Below, one piece after another: positions 23,936 to 34,078 of a stretch of 64,000 bases of DNA. Each line of letters starts with the position of its first letter. The first letter of the stretch is position 1. The position numbers were made by a program, and so were the translations under genes. Source of the DNA: Tragulus kanchil (lineage: Eukaryota > Chordata > Mammalia > Artiodactyla > Tragulidae); NCBI GenBank assembly GCA_022376925.1, contig JAIOJX010000005.1, positions 14,226,501 to 14,290,500 on the forward strand, read 5' to 3'. The notes under the pieces were generated by a model that ran no database searches, was not told the origin of the DNA, and saw only the letters and a list, made by a program, of their open reading frames with translations.

Positions 23936-25410
23936 TCTGGAGTTACATCTGAATGGTTCTGGGTGATACCTTTTAACAGGATATAGCTTTAGGCATGGAT
24001 AATGAAAAGTATACAAGTATCCCTTCACCGGAAAAGAAATCAAGGCCAAAAGGAAATCTGGTTGTTGTTTTTTTAAAACAATTTCCAATATATTTAGTAC
24101 AATAGGACATGTCAAAAAGAAATGAGATGATTTTTAACCATTTACCATTTATTTTGCAAGCAAGACCTAGACACATTTTCATCAATGTAACTATGATCAA
24201 CATTGAATGTACTGCAATGACTTATGAAATAATTTATGGTCTTAATCATCTATAGAACATAGCTCCTCTTATATGAAATGAAAATGAACAACATTTTAAG
24301 GCTTAGAATGAGTGCATTGAACGTTGCTCAGTATCGGCCAGGAGCCTTTGGAAATCTACTAAAAGTATGTCATTATCAACTTAGCATTTTGTTTCCTCAA
24401 AAGAAACACATTTTCCAAATGAAAATCAAAGGTTAAGGCTACCTTGGTTTACACATTGTTTAAGACAGGTAGGGGTAAAGCTTGGGGTGCCTTCAAACTA
24501 AGATTAAGGGTCACAATAGGCTCAAAACTCACCTAATTATATTCTAACTTCAAGACATTAAAATCCACAGCTATAAGCTTTCACCGTTCCTTTCTTTTTC
24601 TGGATTCAATTTCAGCTAGGAAAAGCTGATCCAAACGCAGGTCAGAGTTTAAGACAATTATTTTATGAGGAATTTACCAAGTTTACCCCAAAGAGGAAGA
24701 GTCAGAGAAAAATGCATTGGCAAACTTTGCTTTCTGACATAAACAACTGGAAGAAACTGTCCGTGTCAGTTTGATATTTGCAGAACCCCTGTTCATCAGC
24801 CTACTCCGAAGTTTAACTGCTTGGTGACTTTGGGGAGTTCCCAAGACTGACAACTGAAGATCCACATTTGCTTTGTGCCACAGCACAAACAGGGAGCGAT
24901 TGCTCCCACCATGGATGCTTTCTGACCAAGCAGAATAATAGCACTCAGACTTCAACTGTAACTTACAAACAATCCCTTTTAAAGTACAAAATGAATGCAC
25001 GGAATGGAAGACCCTGTCAGCTAGAATGCAAGTAAATCAAGTACAGAAAAGATAAATGGTTCACTCACACCACTACAGCCGGGTTCTTATTCAGCCAGCC
25101 ATACGGTCAAGGGAGAGCTTTTCTTTTTTTTTTGTCAGATAAAAAGAGAAATTAATACTCCATTTTCATTCTAATCAACATGCCCCGCGTCAACGGAAGC
25201 ATCCCTTCTGAAAGCCGATGGAGCTTCAAGGTGATGCTTCCCAGCCCTTCCCCCAGCCTCTGGTTTAAAAGTTGTAGCTGAAATACCAACAGTGAGACCA
25301 TGTGACCCCAGCACGCCCAGCGCGAGCTTTGCTGCAGTCAATTTCACAATGACTTCGCTCCGCCTCTCGGCTCAGCACTTCCTTCCCCGTCTCTCCTCTC
25401 CCCCCCACCC
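23936..25410. other. Single-copy non-coding sequence
   Basis: Unique-looking DNA. The minus-strand frame at 24683-25000 has no recognisable similarity. The stretch 25180-25410 is less AT-rich and includes several pyrimidine-rich runs. Confidence 0.45.
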
Positions 25411-25417
25411 CCAGCAA

Positions 25418-25767
25418 TGAATCATCACGCTTTTAAAGAGACTTCGATGACCCAGTGTGAACTTTACTGGCATCCTGTACATTCTTATGCCAAAAAAGGG
25501 AGTTGCTCTGTGACAGAAACCGCGCCAGATCCCGGTGCAGATCCGAGAGGCAGCGTCCTTGGGAGCTTATCTAGGAAGATCAGCGAGGAGTTAATTTTCC
25601 TAGATCCTGGTAGTGATTCCGAATTGCCTATCTCAGTTCATGATCAGGTTTTTACAAACTCAGTTCAGCACTCGGTGCAGAAAGTAATATATCAGAGGAA
25701 AAAAATGTTGGCAGGTCTCCTTTATGCAATCAGGACAGAGGAATTTTATACCACATCAGCCTTTTGA
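25418..25767 (+). other. Open frame of 116 codons, doubtful exon
   Basis: An ATG-led frame follows a pyrimidine-rich tract ending ccccag, so an acceptor-like site is adjacent to it. It is not inside a recognised transposon and is not duplicated. The peptide has no domain, signal peptide or membrane segment that I recognise. Most probably a chance frame. Confidence 0.15.
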
Positions 25768-26039
25768 TTTCTTCAGATCTGGCTGAGGGTGGGGTTTCCA
25801 TAGTTGTGCTTTGGCAAATGTGTCCAAGAACGAACTCTGCCTTAGAGATGCTCCTAGTGTTCTTCCAGGTTACTATGTGCTGATTTGTGCATTTATTAAA
25901 ACCAGAAACATCTCTGCCCCTTCCTTTCTTTAATACTATTTATGAGTAATTAAGCAGACATCTGGGCCTTGCTTTTAGAGACTCCTCACCCTACATAAGG
26001 CGTAAAGGATTGCCGAAATAACACTGAGCGTTTGCGTAT

Positions 26040-26260
26040 ACTTTCTCTCTACCTGGGAACCCCAATTTCGCAGGGCAATTTTATTCCCATCATCCAGGAT
26101 CCAGCTCAAGAACCAACATTTCTTTGAAGTCTTTCCTGATTATCACAAGAGTTTGTGGCTCTGCCCAATGTGTGAGTCACACAAGTGCTATTTTCTTATT
26201 CTTTTTATTTATACAATATTTTTTTTAACTCTGACAGAAAAAAAATAGGTCCGTAAGCAC
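26040..26260 (-). mobile_element. Probable L2 LINE fragment
   Basis: The order 'catccaggatccagctcaag', 'agtctttcctgatta' and 'gtgagtcacacaagtgctat' resembles the reverse complement of an L2 3' end. Strongly diverged. The duplicate lies at about 27118-27338. Confidence 0.35.
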
Positions 26261-26424
26261 AGATGGAAAAAATCTCCTAAATGAGAGCCTCTCTTATCTA
26301 ATGTATCCTGTTACTCCCCAAAGCGTTTGACCTCCACTTACAATTTCACATGTCACTGTTTTTCTTTCATTGCTTCATTGATGTGGCTCCCCCACTAGTC
26401 GGTTCTCCGTGAGAGTTCCCATTG

Positions 26425-26840
26425 TTGTGGGTTGAATTGTGTTCCCTCAAAGAGGTATCAAAATCTAGCCCCCAGGAAATTGAGCATGGCTTAGTGTGGA
26501 AGTAGAGTCTCTGCCGATAGGTGGCGCTAATGGTGAAGAACTTGAGTGCATTGCAGGAGACAGCAGAGATGCTGGTTCCATCTCAGGGTGGGGAAGACGC
26601 CCTGGAGAAGGGCATGGCAACCCACTCCCGTATTCCTCCTTAGAGAATCCCATGGATAGAGGAGCCTGTTGGGCTCCAGTCCAGAGGGTCGCAAAGAGTC
26701 GGACGCGACCTGGCATGCACAGCTGTAATGAGTTGAGATAAAGTCTTACTGGATGAGGGTGGACTTGGCGTCCAGTATGACTACTGTCCACCTTAGAAGA
26801 GGAGTCACAGAGGAAACACGGGAGGGAAGAGGGCCACATG
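26425..26840 (+). mobile_element. MLT1 (ERVL-MaLR) LTR, 5' part, first copy
   Basis: ggttgaattgtgttccctca and the following 'aaatctagcccccagg' match the start of the MLT1 LTR. The LTR is interrupted at 26520-26724 by a Bov-tA SINE and then continues (gagggtggacttggcgtcca...). It breaks at the duplication junction and is complete only in the second copy. This is an old retroviral LTR with no coding capacity. Confidence 0.7.
26520..26724 (+). mobile_element. Bov-tA SINE
   Basis: The body matches the consensus (cattgcaggagaca, ggcatggcaacccactcccg, agaggagcctgttgggct, cgcaaagagtcggacgcgac). The head is diverged. Inserted in an MLT1 LTR. Confidence 0.9.
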
Positions 26841-27597
26841 CAAGCATTTCTTCAGATCTGGCTGAGGTGGGGTTTCCATAGTTGTGCTTTGGCAAATGTG
26901 TCCAAGAACGAACTCTGCCTTAGAGATGCTCCTAGTGTTCTTCCAGGTTACTATGTGCTGATTTGTGCATTTATTAAAACCAGAAACATCTCTGCCCCTT
27001 CCTTTCTTTAATACTATTTATGAGTAATTAAGCAGACATCTGGGCCTTGCTTTTAGAGACTCCTCACCCTACATAAGGCGTAAAGGATTGCCGAAATAAC
27101 ACTGAGCGTTTGCGTATACTTTCTCTCTACCTGGGAACCCCAATTTCGCAGGGCAATTTTATTCCCATCATCCAGGATCCAGCTCAAGAACCAACATTTC
27201 TTTGAAGTCTTTCCTGATTATCACAAGAGTTTGTGGCTCTGCCCAATGTGTGAGTCACACAAGTGCTATTTTCTTATTCTTTTTATTTATACAATATTTT
27301 TTTTAACTCTGACAGAAAAAAAATAGGTCCGTAAGCACAGATGGAAAAAATCTCCTAAATGAGAGCCTCTCTTATCTAATGTATCCTGTTACTCCCCAAA
27401 GCGTTTGACCTCCACTTACAATTTCACATGTCACTGTTTTTCTTTCATTGCTTCATTGATGTGGCTCCCCCACTAGTCGGTTCTCCGTGAGAGTTCCCAT
27501 TGTTGTGGGTTGAATTGTGTTCCCTCAAAGAGGTATCAAAATCTAGCCCCCAGGAAATTGAGCATGGCTTAGTGTGGAAGTAGAGTCTCTGCCGATA

Positions 27598-27802
27598 GGT
27601 GGCGCTAATGGTGAAGAACTTGAGTGCATTGCAGGAGACAGCAGAGATGCTGGTTCCATCTCAGGGTGGGGAAGACGCCCTGGAGAAGGGCATGGCAACC
27701 CACTCCCGTATTCCTCCTTAGAGAATCCCATGGATAGAGGAGCCTGTTGGGCTCCAGTCCAGAGGGTCGCAAAGAGTCGGACGCGACCTGGCATGCACAG
27801 CT
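27598..27802 (+). mobile_element. Bov-tA SINE, second copy
   Basis: Copy of 26520-26724 in the second duplication unit. Confidence 0.9.
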
Positions 27803-28063
27803 GTAATGAGTTGAGATAAAGTCTTACTGGATGAGGGTGGACTTGGCGTCCAGTATGACTACTGTCCACCTTAGAAGAGGAGTCACAGAGGAAACACGGG
27901 GGAGGGGAAGAGGGCCACATGCAGACCGGCAGAGACGGGTGCTGTGCTGCCACTGGCCAAGCAGAGCCAGGAATGGCCAGCAACCACCAGGAGTTAGAGG
28001 AAGCAAAGAAAGATTCCTCCTAACAGCCTCAGAGGGAGCAAGACCCTAACACCTTGATGTTAG

Positions 28064-28286
28064 CCCTCTGGTCAGTTGCGTCCGACTCTTTGGGATCCCA
28101 CGGACAGTAACCAACCAGGTTACTCTGTCTGAGGGGTCCGCCAGGTAAGACAGTGGGTTGCCAGTGGAGTGGGTAGCCATGCCCTTCTCCAGGAGATCTT
28201 CCCAACACAGGGATCTCACCAGTGTCTCTTATGTCTCCTGCATTGGCAGACGGGTTCTTTACCACTAGCGCCCCCTGGGAAGCCCC
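28064..28286 (-). mobile_element. Bov-tA SINE (cluster member 1)
   Basis: Nearly full-length reverse-orientation Bov-tA, ending cgccccctgggaagccc at its tRNA-like head. Confidence 0.92.
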
Positions 28287-28295
28287 TCCAGAGCT

Positions 28296-28487
28296 GTGCC
28301 ATGCTCTGACTTCTTTGGGACCCCATGGATGGTAGCCCACCAGACTCCTCCATCCGGGGGGATTCTCCAGGCAAGAATACTGGAGTGGGTTGCCATGTCC
28401 TTATCCAGGGGATCTTCCCAACCCAGGGATCAAACCCAGGTCTCCCCTATTGCAGGTGGAGTCCTGTCTGAACCACCAGGGACGCCC
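28296..28487 (-). mobile_element. Bov-tA SINE (cluster member 2)
   Basis: Reverse-orientation Bov-tA, from gacttctttgggaccccatg to accaccagggacgccc. Confidence 0.92.
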
Positions 28488-28608
28488 AAGAAAATACTGG
28501 AGTGGGTAGCCGATCTCTTCTCCAGGGGATCTTCCTGACCCAGGGATCGAACCAGGATCTCCTGCACTGCAGGAGGATTCTTTGCCAGTTGTGCTACCAG
28601 GGAAGCCC
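28488..28608 (-). mobile_element. Bov-tA SINE, 3'-truncated (cluster member 3)
   Basis: Only the tRNA-like head and centre are present (aatactggagtgggtagcc... to ...accagggaagccc). It directly abuts member 2. Confidence 0.9.
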
Positions 28609-28618
28609 AGAATATGCC

Positions 28619-28747
28619 CTGCATGCACGCTAAGTCACTCAGTTGTGACCAGCGCTTTGCGACCCCATGGACTATAGTCTGCCAGGCTCCTCTGTCTGTG
28701 GGAGTCTCCAGGCAAGAATACTGGCGTAGGTTGCCATTTCCTTCTCC
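28619..28747 (-). mobile_element. Bov-tA SINE, head missing (cluster member 4)
   Basis: Has the 3' half and centre (gtcactcagttgtgaccag... to gttgccatttccttctcc). The tRNA-like head is missing and MLT1 sequence resumes directly. The end lies at the start of the next large duplication. Confidence 0.9.
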
Positions 28748-29220
28748 ATCCAGAACCGTAAGAGAATAAATTTCTCTAGTTTGAAGCCACCCAGGCAATT
28801 TTTTTTTTTTTTTTTACCACAGCCCCAGGACACTCATACACCATTAAATAATAGCCGTGATGACAGATGTGTTGCATTCTTCTCTCTCTGTATTTATATA
28901 GATGGCCTACTCTCTTTTCTCTTATAAGATACACATAGGTAATCAGTTCTGGATGTGTGTTTGTTCTTTTAGCCATGACCACACCAGTAAGCACAAGCTG
29001 CAGTGGGAAGAGGAAAGCTGCCAAGAGAGTTTTAGAACCATCTCCCCATCCTCCCAGAAACACCTGACTTCTGGCCAAGGCACAGAGGTTGTTGGGGAGA
29101 TCTGAGATAGGCCTGTCTCCTCCCACAGGGCTGCAGCTCAAAGGTTTTCCCAGGGCTCCTCGGCGCCCTCTACTGGCTCCGGGATGCAACAGCAGCTCTT
29201 CTCTTCACAAGTGCCCTTTC

Positions 29221-29458
29221 AGGGACCTCCCTCGTTCGCGGTCCAATGGCTAAGGCTCCAGCTCCCAATGCAGGGGACTTGGGTTCCATTCCTGGTCAAG
29301 GACCTAGATCCCACATGCCACAGCTAAGAGTTCACAGGCCGCCACTAAAGATCCTGCATGCCGCAACAAAGACCGAGCATCCTGTGTGTGGCACTAAGAC
29401 CCACTGCAGCTAAATACGTAACCGAATATTTTAAAAATAAATAGAACTTAAAAAAGAA
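29221..29458 (+). mobile_element. CHR-type SINE, diverged
   Basis: Contains caatgcaggggacttgggtt, cctagatcccacatgccaca, and repeated 'gcaacaaagac' style units, followed by an AT-rich tail. It is an older CHR subfamily than the element at 23582. Confidence 0.85.
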
Positions 29459-30251
29459 AAGGATGTAGCATTTCTGTGTGTAGAGTGGGGACAAGGAAAA
29501 TACTAAAAAAACTGGATTAATTGCTTGGCACAGAGGAGTAAATACAACCCCCCAAACTCTTCCTCTTTTGTGAACTGTTCATTTAATGGAGTCTTATACA
29601 AGTACTTAAGACAACCTCCGTCTTTCTGAGTCTTTCAGAAGCACACCTGGGAGGGAGGCCTTCCACCGGAGCCCAGAATCCCGAGGTGTCTGTTCTCCGA
29701 GCGTGACCCTGAGATGGGCGCTACAGTCCTCACACGATCGCAGCAAACGGCAACTCGTGTTCCTTACCTACCTTCTCCATCCAGAACCGTAAGAGAATAA
29801 ATTTCTCTAGTTTGAAGCCACCCAGGCAATTTTTTTTTTTTTTTTTACCACAGCCCCAGGACACTCATACACCATTAAATAATAGCCGTGATGACAGATG
29901 TGTTGCATTCTTCTCTCTCTGTATTTATATAGATGGCCTACTCTCTTTTCTCTTATAAGATACACATAGGTAATCAGTTCTGGATGTGTGTTTGTTCTTT
30001 TAGCCATGACCACACCAGTAAGCACAAGCTGCAGTGGGAAGAGGAAAGCTGCCAAGAGAGTTTTAGAACCATCTCCCCATCCTCCCAGAAACACCTGACT
30101 TCTGGCCAAGGCACAGAGGTTGTTGGGGAGATCTGAGATAGGCCTGTCTCCTCCCACAGGGCTGCAGCTCAAAGGTTTTCCCAGGGCTCCTCGGCGCCCT
30201 CTACTGGCTCCGGGATGCAACAGCAGCTCTTCTCTTCACAAGTGCCCTTTC

Positions 30252-30489
30252 AGGGACCTCCCTCGTTCGCGGTCCAATGGCTAAGGCTCCAGCTCCCAAT
30301 GCAGGGGACTTGGGTTCCATTCCTGGTCAAGGACCTAGATCCCACATGCCACAGCTAAGAGTTCACAGGCCGCCACTAAAGATCCTGCATGCCGCAACAA
30401 AGACCGAGCATCCTGTGTGTGGCACTAAGACCCACTGCAGCTAAATACGTAACCGAATATTTTAAAAATAAATAGAACTTAAAAAAGAA
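30252..30489 (+). mobile_element. CHR-type SINE, second copy
   Basis: Copy of 29221-29458 in the second duplication unit. Confidence 0.85.
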
Positions 30490-30798
30490 AAGGATGTAGC
30501 ATTTCTGTGTGTAGAGTGGGGACAAGGAAAATACTAAAAAAACTGGATTAATTGCTTGGCACAGAGGAGTAAATACAACCCCCCAAACTCTTCCTCTTTT
30601 GTGAACTGTTCATTTAATGGAGTCTTATACAAGTACTTAAGACAACCTCCGTCTTTCTGAGTCTTTCAGAAGCACACCTGGGAGGGAGGCCTTCCACCGG
30701 AGCCCAGAATCCCGAGGTGTCTGTTCTCCGAGCGTGACCCTGAGATGGGCGCTACAGTCCTCACACACGCATCGCAGCAAACGGCAACTCGTGTCCTT

Positions 30799-31189
30799 CC
30801 ACCTGCTCAGGCCAAGAAGTACCTTGCTTCCTCTCTTTCTTTCACCTCCCCCCACCTCCAATCCGCGCCCAAACCAATGGCTCTACCTCTAAAATGTATC
30901 TTGAATGTGACCATGTCTCACCGCTGGAGCGGAAACACCGCCCCGCCTCATCAGGATGGCAGGACGGACCCGATCCTCTCTCTGCTTCCACCGTGTCCGG
31001 CTCAGACCTCACTCAAGCGTCTGTGTGAGGTGAAGCCACAGCTCTGCTTAAAAACATCTTAGGTCGCTCTTCCACTTGAGTCAAAGTCAGAATCCTCCGA
31101 GGTCCCACCCAGTCGGGATGCCCTCCGCCTTTCAGATCCCCTGACCTCTCTCTCTCCGCCTCAGTCCCGCAGTTCCAACAAGCCAGGTG
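30799..31189. other. Single-copy sequence without recognised features
   Basis: Moderately GC-rich. The plus-strand frame at 30745-31062 begins in the duplicated unit and has no recognisable similarity. Confidence 0.45.
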
Positions 31190-31520
31190 CTCCCCTGCCT
31201 CAGGGCTTTCCTACTTGCTGGTCCCTAAGCTTGGAATGCTTTTCCCTGAATATCCACATGGCTCACTCCCTCACTTTCTGTAGCCATTTTTACTCAAAAA
31301 AAAAGCAAAAACCTCCCACTGAAGCCTGCTCTGACCATTCTACTTAAAACTGTGCCCATGGCTTTCCTGATTGACCTTGTCCTCCTCTTACTCCACTGAT
31401 GAACATTCTCAGTCATTTCCTGTATTTGTTGTTTGTTTATCTGTCTTACTCACAGATAACCCCCAAATATTTAGGACGTCCTTGGCACATGACAGACACC
31501 TGCTAGAGATTTATCAACCC
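31190..31520 (-). mobile_element. L2 LINE 3' fragment
   Basis: cctcagggctttcctacttg, cttggaatgcttttccctga, catggctcactccctcactt and 'gcacatgacagacacctgct' match the reverse complement of an L2 3' end in order. Confidence 0.8.
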
Positions 31521-31861
31521 TTAAATGAATTAATGAATCAGTAACCGTTTTCAAAACCTACTCTGTACAGAGATTTAAGCTCTACCACAATTTTTCCCTC
31601 GTTAGAAGCTAATCATATCCACACTATGGTGTCCACATATTCTATTTACTTGATCTTTCACTTAGTTATAGCTGGTACACTTATTAAGACTAAGTCAGAA
31701 AAAGCTGAATTCACATTCAGGCTCGGATTTGGGAAGGACTTTTTAGAACAAACTTTGGAACCAGAATTGAAGACAATGTACAAAGCTGACAACAAGTTTC
31801 GAGAAAAACAGAAAGAAGCACAGCTACCGCTTTCAATAATCATACCTGTTAAAAGCTACCA

Positions 31862-32036
31862 CCATCAAGCTCTTATTGTGGGCCAGGTAACGTGGGGAGA
31901 GCTTGGCGGAAGTCGTTTCATCTAAATCCCCACCATAGATCAGTGAGGCTGAGATCACGCTTCCCATTTCTTAGATGATTAAACTGAGACTTGGAGTTTA
32001 AAGGACCTGTACAAGGTCTAAGGTCACCCAGCACCA
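31862..32036 (+). mobile_element. MIR SINE
   Basis: gtgggccaggtaacgtgggg, then 'atttcttagatgattaaact', 'gagacttggag' and 'aggtctaaggtcacccagca' follow the MIR consensus order. Confidence 0.8.
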
Positions 32037-32340
32037 GTTTAAGGTAGGTTATTATCCACTCATGCAGCCTAAGAAATTTTTACCAAATCATTACCTGGAT
32101 GATATAGGCCAGGTGGCGTCATAACACTGCATTATAAAATTTTGGCTAAAGCCACATTTTTAGTTGTACTCTCTATTAGATTTCAGTTTTGAGTGAATCA
32201 TTTATGTCCCAGAAATTAAAACTAATGATTCTTATTGAGGACACTGAATATTCCTACATAAGCCCAGTGGCTTCAAGGCAACCTAGCTGGTATCCCAACT
32301 CACAAAACTCTGCTCCGCCTAGGCATAAATCCCCTACCAT

Positions 32341-32645
32341 TGCTGGTCCCTAAGCTTGGAATGCTTTTCCCTGAATATCCACATGGCTCACTCCCTCACT
32401 TTCTGTAGCCATTTTTACTCAAAAAAAAAGCAAAAACCTCCCACTGAAGCCTGCTCTGACCATTCTACTTAAAACTGTGCCCATGGCTTTCCTGATTGAC
32501 CTTGTCCTCCTCTTACTCCACTGATGAACATTCTCAGTCATTTCCTGTATTTGTTGTTTGTTTATCTGTCTTACTCACAGATAACCCCCAAATATTTAGG
32601 ACGTCCTTGGCACATGACAGACACCTGCTAGAGATTTATCAACCC
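32341..32645 (-). mobile_element. L2 LINE 3' fragment, second copy
   Basis: Copy of 31216-31520. It is truncated at the duplication junction. Confidence 0.8.
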
Positions 32646-32986
32646 TTAAATGAATTAATGAATCAGTAACCGTTTTCAAAACCTACTCTGTACAGAGATT
32701 TAAGCTCTACCACAATTTTTCCCTCGTTAGAAGCTAATCATATCCACACTATGGTGTCCACATATTCTATTTACTTGATCTTTCACTTAGTTATAGCTGG
32801 TACACTTATTAAGACTAAGTCAGAAAAAGCTGAATTCACATTCAGGCTCGGATTTGGGAAGGACTTTTTAGAACAAACTTTGGAACCAGAATTGAAGACA
32901 ATGTACAAAGCTGACAACAAGTTTCGAGAAAAACAGAAAGAAGCACAGCTACCGCTTTCAATAATCATACCTGTTAAAAGCTACCA

Positions 32987-33161
32987 CCATCAAGCTCTTA
33001 TTGTGGGCCAGGTAACGTGGGGAGAGCTTGGCGGAAGTCGTTTCATCTAAATCCCCACCATAGATCAGTGAGGCTGAGATCACGCTTCCCATTTCTTAGA
33101 TGATTAAACTGAGACTTGGAGTTTAAAGGACCTGTACAAGGTCTAAGGTCACCCAGCACCA
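32987..33161 (+). mobile_element. MIR SINE, second copy
   Basis: Copy of 31862-32036. Confidence 0.8.
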
Positions 33162-33441
33162 GTTTAAGGTAGGTTATTATCCACTCATGCAGCCTAAGAA
33201 ATTTTTACCAAATCATTACCTGGATGATATAGGCCAGGTGGCGTCATAACACTGCATTATAAAATTTTGGCTAAAGCCACATTTTTAGTTGTACTCTCTA
33301 TTAGATTTCAGTTTTGAGTGAATCATTTATGTCCCAGAAATTAAAACTAATGATTCTTATTGAGGACACTGAATATTCCTACATAAGCCCAGTGGCTTCA
33401 AGGCAACCTAGCTGGTATCCCAACTCACAAAACTCTGCTCC

Positions 33442-33792
33442 AGATTCTGATTTTTATCCACACTGCCACATGACTACAATGACTCTCACTTGAAGCCCAT
33501 GGTCACATTCTGAGGACCCTTTCTGTCAGGCATTTTGACTGGAATCTGGCCCATCCAATCATAGTAAGGTCGAATAGACTGTAAAGGGCCCACTTGAGTT
33601 TCCAAGCCCAATGGAAGGGCTTAAGTTCCTTTCAGTTGACCTGCGTTTGACTTCTCCTGTTGTATCCTTGAATTTCCCCAAGGCCATGTGACTAGAAGTC
33701 AAGGGCAAGATCTGAAAGCAACCTGGACACACACAAAAACAGTATAAAACACTACCACCTGTTCACAGACGCATTTGACTTTATATTTGCAG
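33442..33792. other. Single-copy sequence without recognised features
   Basis: No gene or named repeat recognised. It precedes the candidate exon at 33793. Confidence 0.4.
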
Positions 33793-33924
33793 GAAACGAT
33801 CCAAGAAGCTGCAATACTTCCAGAGTTCAACAGTCTGGGAAATTCCAAAGAGGGAGGGGGAAAAAAAAGCCCTGCATTTCCAAAGACCTGAGGACAGAAC
33901 TCTGCTCTCTGAGGACGGGAGGAG
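33793..33924 (+). other. Candidate internal exon, gene unidentified
   Basis: Preceded by a T-rich acceptor context (gactttatatttgcag) and followed by a strong donor (GGAG|gtaaga). One frame is open across all 132 bases, giving a basic 44-residue peptide that starts KRSKKLQYFQ and ends LLSEDGRR. It is not in a recognised transposon and is not duplicated. I do not recognise the peptide, and splice-like pairs do occur by chance in introns. Confidence 0.25.
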
Positions 33925-34078
33925 GTAAGAAGACCCTATTCGTGGCTGCAGGAGAGGTAAAGAAAAGAGCCCCACAAGGAAACTACCAACAGATGGTAAA
34001 TACATTTTTAATTCTCCTGTCATACTGTGTGGACTTGTACACATTTGTCCTGCTGTGTGAGGCTCCCGAAATAGCTAG

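Larger units (their letters stand above)
25767..27921 (+). repeat. Tandem duplication 9, offset 1,078 bases
   Basis: Copy 1 is 25767-26840 and copy 2 is 26846-27921, with a 5-base linker. It includes an MLT1 LTR part and a Bov-tA SINE, both therefore present twice. G runs differ near the start and end. Confidence 0.96.
27503..28835 (+). mobile_element. MLT1 LTR, broken by five Bov-tA SINEs
   Basis: LTR pieces lie at 27503-27597, 27803-28063 and 28748-28835. The last contains the typical MLT1 end (cagaaccgtaagagaataaa, then ttgaagccacccaggcaatt). Bov-tA copies interrupt it at 27598-27802 and then in a row at 28064-28747. The terminal LTR piece also recurs at about 29779-29866. Confidence 0.8.
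28740..30798 (+). repeat. Tandem duplication 10, offset about 1,031 bases
   Basis: Copy 1 is 28740-29765 and copy 2 is about 29771-30798. The tail of copy 1 (about 29733-29771) is disturbed compared with copy 2: bases are missing around the 'cacacgcatcgc' stretch and an extra 'ttaccta' occurs. Poly-T runs differ by one base. Confidence 0.95.
31216..33441 (+). repeat. Tandem duplication 11, offset 1,125 bases
   Basis: Copy 1 is 31216-32316 and copy 2 is 32341-33441, with a 24-base linker (32317-32340). The duplication starts inside the L2 fragment, so copy 2 lacks the first part of L2. The paired frames at 31626 and 32751 exist only because of this duplication. Confidence 0.96.

Noticed and set aside
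31626..33050. Paired 99-codon frames that might look like a duplicated gene
   Set aside because: The frame ends inside a MIR SINE, has no recognisable domain and is doubled only because the DNA is duplicated.
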